Assembly (NCBI RefSeq): GCF_016429005.1
Contig: NZ_JAELTV010000023.1
Coordinates: 1 to 36,006 of the forward strand
Origin: Pedobacter sp. ASV19
GTDB lineage: Bacteria; Bacteroidota; Bacteroidia; Sphingobacteriales; Sphingobacteriaceae
DNA length: 36,006 nucleotides
Direction: 5' to 3'
Under the pieces are notes generated by a model, which was not told where the DNA came from, did no database searches, and saw only the letters and a list, made by a program, of their open reading frames with translations. The position numbers and the translations under genes were made by a program. Numbering within the stretch: the first letter of the stretch is position 1; the number at the start of each line of letters is the position of its first letter. Positions 1 through 6,095 of this stretch are shown one piece after another.

Positions 1-73
<73 letters not shown>

Positions 74-290
74 GTTTTTTACTCATTTTTGCAATCTTGC
101 TGATCTTATAGCCATTCTCATTAAGCGCAACAATGTTCAGAAGCATCTTTAGATCTTCCTCATCATAATACCGGATATTCGTGGCAGTTCTCTTCGGCGG
201 CACAAAATTATACCTGCTTTCCCATGCACGAATGGTATGAGCCTTGATACCAATCAGACCCTCTATGTCACTTATTGAAAATTTTCTCAC
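74..290 (-). CDS. MerR-family regulator, N-terminal part only (LitR/CarH-like candidate)
   Basis: Reading leftwards from a GTG at 290-288, 72 codons stay open to the contig edge. The product begins VRKFSISDIEGLIGIKAHT and continues with IRAWESRYNF, PKRTATNIRYYDEEDLKML and NGYKISKIAKMS. This is the MerR winged helix-turn-helix: the 'GIKAHTIRAWE.RY' recognition helix and the 'RYYDEEDL' wing are diagnostic. Bacteroidota proteins with this exact N-terminal style often carry a C-terminal cobalamin-binding domain (LitR/CarH type) and govern light-induced carotenoid and photolyase genes. The C-terminal domain is lost at the artefactual edge, so the B12-type assignment is inferred from the N-terminus and from the photolyase genes next door. 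GTG is the only start that fits the family; no clear Shine-Dalgarno is seen. Confidence 0.85.
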
Positions 291-304
291 AATATATTTA
301 CAAC

Positions 305-350
305 AAATGTTAAACAACTTTGTCTAAAATGCAATTTTTGTTTAACATTT
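305..350. promoter_or_regulatory. Paired TGTTWAACA boxes upstream of the MerR gene (operator candidate)
   Basis: AAATGTTAAACAA at 305-317 is the exact reverse complement of TTGTTTAACATTT at 338-350, a 13-bp perfect inverted repeat with a 20-bp spacer. Each arm contains a nine-base near-palindrome, TGTTAAACA (308-316) and TGTTTAACA (339-347), centred 31 bp apart, close to three helical turns. The pair lies between the end of the cryptochrome gene and the start of the MerR gene, where a promoter for the latter must sit. MerR-family regulators bind inverted repeats near their own promoters, so autoregulation is a reasonable inference. No binding data are implied. Confidence 0.5.
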
Positions 351-394
351 ATTGAAACATCCGCCTCCAGTGCATTTAAAGACCGATAAAAATT

Positions 395-1693
395 TCAAAC
401 CGTTGCCGGAAGATCCGAAATTTGGACATTTAGCAATTTAAATTGTTTGTCCAGATCGAAAGTATTTTTTTTAGAGCCCTGATCTTTACCTCCTCCAGCT
501 ACAATAGCCCAGTTACACCAGTTACTTGCAGGAGAATAATCAATTAATCTTTCTTCAAAATAGGTAGCGCCCCTTACCCAATTGATCTTCAGGATATGAA
601 TGAGAAAAGTAGCGGTAAGCAAACGGGCGGAATGTGGTATAAAACCAGTTTGATTCAATTCTCCCATATGCTTATCAATAAGTGGATTCCCTGTTTGACC
701 TTTCATCCACTGCAGCCATCTTCCCCTTTCCTCTTCCGTCAATGGAGCCTGATCAAATTCCAGCACAGCATCATTAAAGAAATCCATCCCATGCTTTTTA
801 AACATAAACCTGAAATAATCTCTCCATAAAAGGCCAAGTAAAATCTGGTTAAAGTTAGGATTCGTACCGTATTTATCTTCCGCATCCTTCACCTGCCAGT
901 ACACCATACGAGGAGACAAACAGCCGAAAGACAACCATGCTGAAAGCTTCGAGGAAAACCCTTGTTTACCGGCACTCAGTTTCGCCGGCACTTTCAGATA
1001 CACGTCAGATCCTTCTTCCAGTAAGTGTTTTAAATGCTTTAATCCTTCCGTTTCACCGCCGCAAATGGATGGAAAAAGTTCTGCTTCATCTATCAACATC
1101 TCCTGCAGCAGTTCTTCCAGAGCAGGAACTTGTCCCCAATCTTCTGTTTCTTCAAAAGAAATTACCTCAGGAGCCAGGAAACAAGCTTTTACAATGGCAT
1201 CGCGTTCTGTCTTCTTTTTAAACTGTGTAAAAGCATCAGGAATATCCTTAATCGGAAAAGGCAAGTCTTCCTTATTGTATAAAGTATGCCCTATAAAGTG
1301 CCTCAGATTAATTCTTAATTTCCATAAACGATCTTCTGCATAAGCAGATATCTTCGTCTCTTCAGGACCGACCTCCCGGTGATGATACACTTCAGCAATA
1401 TCATATTGTTCCACCAATTCAGGCAACAACTCTTCCGGTTTCCCCTTTAAAATTAAAATATCGCCGCCAAGATTTTGAAAAGATGTCCTTAAAGCCTGTA
1501 CACTTTCAATTAGAAATTTTGTCCTTAACGCGCCGGATTTAAATGTACCCTGTGGAGTGGGTTCAAAATAACGCGGATCAAAAAAGTAAACAGGTAAAAT
1601 ACTATCCGACTTAGCAATGGCTTCTACGAGCATTTCATTATCATGCAAACGGAGATCATTCCTAAACCAAACTAATATTTTTTTGGATTTCAT
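395..1693 (-). CDS. DASH-type cryptochrome / photolyase-like flavoprotein
   Basis: A 432-residue member of the photolyase/cryptochrome superfamily. The N-terminal Rossmann-like antenna domain opens with KILVWFRNDLRLHDN and contains the DASH signature DPRYF, 'TFKSGALRTKFLIESV' and GGDILILKGKPEELLP. The C-terminal FAD-binding domain has FGCLSPR, 'LLWRDYFRFMF', 'GQTGNPLIDKHM.ELNQTGF' and 'DYSPASNWCNWAIVAGGG'. DASH proteins repair CPDs in single-stranded or looped DNA, or act in blue-light signalling. The start is placed at the ATG at 1693 because it immediately precedes the conserved first strand; an upstream in-frame ATG at 1762 would add 23 unconserved residues. Oddity: the usual GNDP.(E/D)..F segment reads GKDQGSKKNTF and the protein ends about ten residues after KQFKLLN, without the customary 'YDPDG..V..WLPEL' tail. 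The subfamily call rests on the N-terminal half. Confidence 0.85.
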   Translation of the reverse strand: MKSKKILVWFRNDLRLHDNEMLVEAIAKSDSILPVYFFDPRYFEPTPQGTFKSGALRTKFLIESVQALRTSFQNLGGDILILKGKPEELLPELVEQYDIAEVYHHREVGPEETKISAYAEDRLWKLRINLRHFIGHTLYNKEDLPFPIKDIPDAFTQFKKKTERDAIVKACFLAPEVISFEETEDWGQVPALEELLQEMLIDEAELFPSICGGETEGLKHLKHLLEEGSDVYLKVPAKLSAGKQGFSSKLSAWLSFGCLSPRMVYWQVKDAEDKYGTNPNFNQILLGLLWRDYFRFMFKKHGMDFFNDAVLEFDQAPLTEEERGRWLQWMKGQTGNPLIDKHMGELNQTGFIPHSARLLTATFLIHILKINWVRGATYFEERLIDYSPASNWCNWAIVAGGGKDQGSKKNTFDLDKQFKLLNVQISDLPATV

Positions 1694-1724
1694 CAATACA
1701 GAACTAGATATGTTAGATAACTCA

Positions 1725-1732
1725 CAAAAATA
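1725..1732 (-). promoter_or_regulatory. Candidate -7 box (TATTTTTG) of the DASH cryptochrome gene
   Basis: On the minus strand 1732-1725 reads TATTTTTG, a full match to the Bacteroidota -7 element TAnnTTTG. It lies 32 bp before the chosen ATG, giving a short leader of about 25 nt, which supports the start at 1693 over the one at 1762 (that start would be upstream of the box). No convincing TTG -33 element is present at the right spacing. Confidence 0.4.
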
Positions 1733-1792
1733 TAGGATTTTGCTTCTTAAAACTAGCATCACACGTAATATTTACACTAACAAAACAAAAAA

Positions 1793-1949
1793 GGGTAAGC
1801 TTGTCGTAAAAAATAATGGGTTAAGCTTGTCGTAAAAAATAAATGTACTCTTCGGAGACTACGCTTTCTGCGCAGTTGCTGCGCAGACTGCTTCGAAAGC
1901 TGAGGTCTCCTCCAAGTAACATTGATTTTTTCTAGGCGCTTACTGAGGG
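1793..1949 (+). repeat. Palindromic repeat element, copy A (duplicated left end)
   Basis: Member of the repeat family seen again at 2080-2200 and 17024-17240. The left end GGGTTAAGCTTGTCGTAAAA occurs twice in tandem (1793-1817 and 1818-1844, nearly identical). The body reads TACTCTTCGGAGACT, then a GC-rich centre containing GCTGCGC, then GCTTCGAAAGCTGAGGTC and the complementary arm ending GGCGCTTA near 1946. The arms (about 27 bases, 1833-1859 and 1906-1932) pair imperfectly. No transposase is attached, so this could be a non-autonomous REP-like or MITE-like element. Confidence 0.75.
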
Positions 1950-2079
1950 ACAATCCATGCATGGTGCATAAAATGTTAAAATAAAGTCTTATAGAAAAAA
2001 TACGCTTAACCACCACTTCCATAAACTCCAACTGGAAGCAAAATTTACTAATCAACCCTGCCTGGCTCACCTCCCTCCC

Positions 2080-2200
2080 TAAGCGCCATATAAAAAATCA
2101 ATAATGCTCTTAGAGGACCTCAGGGCGCCTTGCCACTGGAGCGCAGCGGGGCAAGGAGTCCAGTCCTCTAAGAGCATTATTGATTTTTTCAATAAGCTTA
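2080..2200 (-). repeat. Palindromic repeat element, copy B (27-bp perfect stem)
   Basis: Inverted orientation relative to copy A. Arms at 2092-2118 and 2163-2189 are perfectly complementary over 27 bp, with an inner stem CCTTGCC (2128-2134) / GGCAAGG (2150-2156), so nearly 100 nt fold into one hairpin. Read on the minus strand it starts TAAGCTTATTG and ends ATGGCGCTTA, the same termini as the 17118-17240 copy, and shares CTCTTAGAGGACT and CTGAGGTCCTC around a CGCTGCGC centre. It lies about 75 bp before the start of the epimerase gene, in the gap between divergent genes, so a terminator role is unlikely. Confidence 0.85.
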
Positions 2201-2273
2201 TTTTTCTAAAACTTATTTGGCTGGTGAAAGGTTGTTACCTTTAGCTGCTCTAGAACGCTAAAATCAGATCGCG

Positions 2274-3182
2274 ATGAAAAAGCACATCCTACTTACCGGA
2301 GCCACAGGAATGATTGGCAAAGAATTAATCAAAACACTGTTAGCATCAGGACATAACGTTTCCCTATTGTCCAGAAGGCCGGTAAAAACAAAAAAAACAC
2401 AAGTTTACCTCTGGGATGTTTACAAACAAACAATAGACCATTCCTGTCTGGATGGAATCGACACGATAGTACATCTTGCAGGAGAGAACATTGCCGATAA
2501 AAAATGGACTAAAGAACGAAAACAGCAAATCATAGACAGCCGGGTCCTCTCTACCAATCTTCTCTATAAAACACTGAAAGAAACCCCCAACCAGGTAAAG
2601 GATTTTATTTCCGCTTCAGCCGTAGGCTATTACGGAGATTGCGGCGACGAAATCCTAACCGAGCAATCTGAAAAAGGCTATGGCTTCCTTGCAGAATGCT
2701 GTGCACAATGGGAAGCCGCAGTAGACAAAGGAAAATCCCTCAGTCTGAGAATTGTTAAACTCAGAACCGGTTTTATCTTAAAAAAGGGGGAAGGCGGGCT
2801 CGCATCCATGGAAAAACCCATCCGCTTTTTTGTTGGCGCCCCTCTGGGTACAGGAAAACAATGGGTACCCTGGATCCACATAAAAGACATGATCAACATC
2901 TACCTGTTTGCCATTGAACATCCAGTCATGATGGGTGTTTTTAATGCCTGTGCCCCATATCCGGTAACTAATCAAACCCTAACAAAGTCCATAGCAAAAT
3001 CATTACACAGGCCAGTCTGGCCTATCCATGTCCCCGAAAGCGTATTACAGTCCATTTTGGGAGAGATGAGTACCATCGCGCTGATCAGTAACAATACATC
3101 CGCACAAAAATTACTCGATTACGGATTTACTTTTAACTTTACTCAGCTGGATGATGCGCTAAACAATATTTATCACGCCTAG
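2274..3182 (+). CDS. TIGR01777-type NAD(P)-dependent epimerase-like protein (SDR39U1/YfcH family)
   Basis: 302 residues, normal length for the family. An extended short-chain dehydrogenase fold: dinucleotide motif LLTGATGMIGKELI at residues 6-19, 'GIDTIVHLAGENIADKKWT' (the WT..RK..I..SR block typical of TIGR01777), 'SASAVGYYGD' carrying the YxxxG-like active-site area, and a C-terminal 'PWIHIKDMINIY'. The substrate is unknown for the whole family. The gene starts at the ATG at 2274 and is followed after 41 bp by the photolyase gene in the same direction, so the two are probably co-transcribed. TIGR01777 proteins are frequent neighbours of photolyase and LitR-type MerR genes, which suggests a light-linked redox role, but no specific reaction can be assigned. 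A weak box TACCTTTA at 2236-2243 could be its -7 element. Confidence 0.88.
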   Translation: MKKHILLTGATGMIGKELIKTLLASGHNVSLLSRRPVKTKKTQVYLWDVYKQTIDHSCLDGIDTIVHLAGENIADKKWTKERKQQIIDSRVLSTNLLYKTLKETPNQVKDFISASAVGYYGDCGDEILTEQSEKGYGFLAECCAQWEAAVDKGKSLSLRIVKLRTGFILKKGEGGLASMEKPIRFFVGAPLGTGKQWVPWIHIKDMINIYLFAIEHPVMMGVFNACAPYPVTNQTLTKSIAKSLHRPVWPIHVPESVLQSILGEMSTIALISNNTSAQKLLDYGFTFNFTQLDDALNNIYHA

Positions 3183-3223
3183 CGCTATCCAGCAATTCAA
3201 TAAATAGAAGCCGATACACCTAC

Positions 3224-4540
3224 ATGACAACAACACAAGAAATATGCATTTGCTGGTTGCGCAGAGACTTGCGCCTTGAAGACAACGCCGCACTATACTA
3301 CGCATTAAAAACTGGTCTGCCCGTATTGCCCCTTTTCATTTTCGACACTCATATTTTAGACAAACTACAGGATAAAAGAGATGCCAGAGTATCCTTCATC
3401 CATCAAACTTTAAATAAACTCTCCACGGAACTTAGCCATTTGGGCTCTTCCATCCTGATCAAACACGGGCAGCCAGAAAAAGTATGGCCGGAACTGCTTC
3501 GTTCTTATACCGTTAAATGTGTTGTCGCTAACCATGACTATGAGCCTTATGCCCTGGAAAGAGACAACGCTCTTGCAGAATATCTAAGTTCAGAAGAAAT
3601 CAGTTTCAATACCTATAAAGACCAGGTCATCTTTGAAAAAGATGAAGTCGTTAAAGACGATAAAAAACCCTATACCGTTTTCACACCTTACTTCCGGCAA
3701 TGGCTCAAAAAACTAGATGACTTTTATCTGAAAGCCTATCCAACACAACAATACTTTTCTAATTTGTTAAAAACGGAACCATGCACTCTCCCAAGTTTGG
3801 AAGAACTTGGTTTTTCTCCTACTGCCATCTCATTTCCATCAAAAGATTTCAGTTCGAAATTGCAGGAATATGAACAGCGCAGGGATTTTCCGGCAGATGA
3901 CGCGACTACGCATATTGGCCTCCATTTACGTTTCGGGACCATCAGTATCCGCTATGCCGTATCGCAGGCCCTAGCAAACAAAGCGAACAAATGGCTTTCA
4001 GAACTGGCCTGGAGAGAATTTTATATGATGATCCTATGGCATTTCCCGCATACAGTTCATTCGGCATTTAAACCCGCTTATGATCAGATCCAATGGAGAA
4101 ACAATGAAAAGGAGTTCGAAGCCTGGTGCCAGGGTGAAACCGGATATCCCATTGTAGACGCGGGGATGAAACAGCTCAATCAAACAGGCTATATGCATAA
4201 CCGCGTCCGGATGGTCGTAGCCAGTTTTTTAACCAAACACCTTCTGATCGATTGGAGATGGGGAGAAGCTTATTTCGCAGAAAAACTGCTCGATTATGAA
4301 ATGGCCAGTAATGTCGGCGGATGGCAGTGGGCTTGTGGATGCGGAAATGACGCAGCTCCATATTTCAGGGTATTCAACCCTGAACTGCAGGCCAAAAAAT
4401 TTGACCCGGATCAGCTCTATATCAACAAATGGGCACCTGCTTATCAAGCAAAAAAGCATGTCCAACCTATTGTTGAACATGCTTTTGCCAGAGAACGCGT
4501 CCTTCGTGTATTTAAAGACGCCCTGGATAAATTCAATTAA
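3224..4540 (+). CDS. phrB: Deoxyribodipyrimidine photolyase (class I CPD photolyase)
   Basis: 438 residues. It repairs cyclobutane pyrimidine dimers using blue light and FADH-. The N-terminal antenna domain (about 8-170) begins ICWLRRDLRLEDNAAL; the catalytic FAD domain (about 200-435) carries 'LAWREFY', 'GETGYPIVDAGMKQLNQTGY', 'MHNRVRM', 'LLIDWRWGEAYF', 'SNVGGWQWACGCGNDAAPYFR' and 'FNPELQAKKFDPD'. The GGWQW and DAAPYFR segments contain the FAD-contacting tryptophan and the conserved asparagine preceding it, so the protein looks catalytically intact, in contrast to the divergent tail of the DASH protein at 395-1693. The first ATG of the frame is used, 41 bp after the epimerase gene. Its stop overlaps the stop of the convergent lipoprotein gene by 4 bp. 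The class I call is firm; the choice of chromophore in the antenna domain cannot be read from sequence. Confidence 0.95.
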   Translation: MTTTQEICICWLRRDLRLEDNAALYYALKTGLPVLPLFIFDTHILDKLQDKRDARVSFIHQTLNKLSTELSHLGSSILIKHGQPEKVWPELLRSYTVKCVVANHDYEPYALERDNALAEYLSSEEISFNTYKDQVIFEKDEVVKDDKKPYTVFTPYFRQWLKKLDDFYLKAYPTQQYFSNLLKTEPCTLPSLEELGFSPTAISFPSKDFSSKLQEYEQRRDFPADDATTHIGLHLRFGTISIRYAVSQALANKANKWLSELAWREFYMMILWHFPHTVHSAFKPAYDQIQWRNNEKEFEAWCQGETGYPIVDAGMKQLNQTGYMHNRVRMVVASFLTKHLLIDWRWGEAYFAEKLLDYEMASNVGGWQWACGCGNDAAPYFRVFNPELQAKKFDPDQLYINKWAPAYQAKKHVQPIVEHAFARERVLRVFKDALDKFN

Positions 4541-5475
4541 TTATTCGCTACATCAGTAACTTCAATATCAAAATCCAGAACTGCATTTCTCGGAATCGTT
4601 AAAAGACCTGTTGAAGTATTCACAGATCCAGAAGTTCCATAAGCCCAGCGGGAAGGCGTAATGATCCTTATCTTACCTCCTTTATGGATACGCGGGATGG
4701 TTCTGCCCCAGGCCTGGATCACACCGGTTAAGACCGTTGAAAAAGTACCATCGGTATTGGAATCAAATGTTGTTCCATCCAGATATCTTCCTGTATATTT
4801 TGCCGTAATGGTCGTCCCCAGATTAATCACATCTGTTCCGGTTCCAGGATCTGTAATCACATAATAGATTCCTGCCGGATCTTTCACAGCACCTGTAATA
4901 CCCTTTGCAGCTATAAAATCGGTAATCTTTTTATCATCAAGGTCACTCTGTTTCTTATAAGGGAAAGTGGTCACGGTTATATCTAAAACCTCATTGGAAG
5001 GCACACCCAGTGTAGAAGAACCATTCTTTCCAAAAGCAAGGTAAGAAGGCACCAAAAGTCTTAAGGTACCGCCAGGAATAACTTTCAGCAAGGATCTTCT
5101 AATACCCTCAATAGCAATTCCTGTTGAAGTAGTAGCCGTATAAATAGACACACTATTGGTATAACCAACTAATGTCCCGTAATTTCCATTTGCAGCATCA
5201 GCGTAATATACCGTTCCACTCTGCATCGATTTCAGATTAATGTGGTATAATACGGAATCTGTACTCTTCAACAGATCTCCCGAAGCAGGGTTGGTAACCG
5301 ATGAATAGAATCCGGTAGAATCCTTAACCATCGTTAGATTATTTGACGATATGAATTGTTGAATCTTCGAATCATCCGTATCCTGAATAGATTCGTATTC
5401 TTTTTTACAGGAACCGAATAAAACAACAAGGCCAGCCATGGCCAGTATATATGATGCTGATAGTCTTTTAAGCAT
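4537..5475 (-). CDS. Tandem FKBP-domain lipoprotein (peptidyl-prolyl isomerase-like)
   Basis: 312 residues. The N-terminus is a lipoprotein signal (MLKRLSASYILAMAGLVVL then FGSC, Cys at 23), so the mature protein is probably anchored in an envelope membrane. Two FKBP-like modules follow. The second (about 200-312) is well kept: AKYTGRYLDGTTFDS, 'VIQAWGRTIPRI.KGGKIRIITPS.WAYG', 'IPRNAVLDFDIEV', including the Tyr, FD, W and AYG positions of the prolyl-isomerase pocket. The first (about 60-175) keeps 'GGTLRLLVPSYLAFG' and 'VPSNEVLDITV' but has lost YTG and FDS, so it is probably non-catalytic and may bind clients. The start is 2 bp after the stop of the upstream FKBP gene, so translation is likely coupled. 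It likely assists folding of exported proteins; the specific clients are unknown. Confidence 0.87.
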   Translation of the reverse strand: MLKRLSASYILAMAGLVVLFGSCKKEYESIQDTDDSKIQQFISSNNLTMVKDSTGFYSSVTNPASGDLLKSTDSVLYHINLKSMQSGTVYYADAANGNYGTLVGYTNSVSIYTATTSTGIAIEGIRRSLLKVIPGGTLRLLVPSYLAFGKNGSSTLGVPSNEVLDITVTTFPYKKQSDLDDKKITDFIAAKGITGAVKDPAGIYYVITDPGTGTDVINLGTTITAKYTGRYLDGTTFDSNTDGTFSTVLTGVIQAWGRTIPRIHKGGKIRIITPSRWAYGTSGSVNTSTGLLTIPRNAVLDFDIEVTDVANN

Positions 5476-5477
5476 TC

Positions 5478-5978
5478 TTAATTAGTTTGGGTTTTAGGAT
5501 TAACTTCTTTCAGGGTAATATCAAAATCTAAGATTGAATTGGCAGGGATCGGACCAACGGGGCGGTTAATATAAGCCAGTGTAGATGGAATAAACAACCG
5601 TATTTCGCCACCACCCTTAATCAATGGAACGCCAATTTGCCAGCCTTTAATTACGTTAGCCAGCACAAACACACGTGGTGCCTGTATTCCGGTAGAATCA
5701 AAAGCCTGCTTCGTTCCCAAAACATGTCCGGTATAAAACAAAGCCAGTGGCACATTTAAGGTAACAGGAGTCGTATCAACAGTACCTTCTCTAAGAATTT
5801 TATAGAACACACCATCTTTCTGTTTTACATCTGTGATTTTATTGTCTTTCACATAATTTACGATCAATCCAGAATCAATTGTAAACTGCGCCTTCCTATC
5901 ATAAGGAATATCTTTACTGCAGGAAGATAATATAATTGCACACGCAACCGCAACCAATAAAATCTTGTTTTTTAACAT
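5478..5978 (-). CDS. Single-domain FKBP-type peptidyl-prolyl isomerase lipoprotein
   Basis: 166 residues from the ATG at 5978. This start is preferred over a longer frame from 6080 because it begins a proper lipoprotein signal, MLKNKILLVAVACAII then LSSC (Cys at 20), and because a promoter box lies immediately upstream. One FKBP domain (about 70-162) shows LFYTGHVLGTKQAFDS, 'VIKGWQIGVPLIKGGGEIRLFIPS', 'LAY' and 'IPANSILDFDITL', i.e. the prolyl-isomerase pocket is recognisable. It forms a two-gene operon with the tandem-FKBP lipoprotein, whose start is 2 bp past its stop. Bacteroidota often carry such small envelope FKBPs in pairs. An envelope folding role is inferred from the family and the lipoprotein signal. 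Confidence 0.87.
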   Translation of the reverse strand: MLKNKILLVAVACAIILSSCSKDIPYDRKAQFTIDSGLIVNYVKDNKITDVKQKDGVFYKILREGTVDTTPVTLNVPLALFYTGHVLGTKQAFDSTGIQAPRVFVLANVIKGWQIGVPLIKGGGEIRLFIPSTLAYINRPVGPIPANSILDFDITLKEVNPKTQTN

Positions 5979-5984
5979 AATGCA

Positions 5985-6015
5985 CAAAAATAGTCTTTTA
6001 TTAGGGATAGAACAA
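5985..6015 (-). promoter_or_regulatory. Bacteroidota-type promoter of the FKBP operon
   Basis: On the minus strand, TTG (6015-6013), 20 bp, then TATTTTTG (5992-5985): both elements of the Bacteroidota housekeeping promoter at the expected spacing. The -7 box ends only 6 bp before the ATG at 5978, so the predicted transcript would have almost no leader. Either the mRNA is nearly leaderless or the true start codon lies further in. Confidence 0.55.
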
Positions 6016-6040
6016 TTTTTAACCATTTTTAACAAATGAA

Positions 6041-6073
6041 TAAAAAAGGCGCCCCCAAGATATGGAGACGCCT
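6041..6073 (-). terminator. Rho-independent terminator after fadE
   Basis: On the minus strand AGGCGTCTCC (6073-6064) pairs with GGGGGCGCCT (6056-6047), loop ATATCTT, followed by TTTTTTA. It lies 23 bp past the fadE stop and ends the MarR-fadN-fadA-fadE operon. Confidence 0.75.
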
Positions 6074-6095
6074 GAATCATTCGAGACGGGAATAA

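Noticed and set aside
1777-2070. Minus-strand open frame of 97 codons between the two photolyase-type genes
   Set aside because: It lies across a palindromic repeat element and has no start context or conserved-looking segment.
1950-2079. Possible mobile-element coding remnant between repeat copies A and B
   Set aside because: Translation in all frames gave nothing resembling a transposase; there are no long terminal repeats beyond the palindromic elements themselves.
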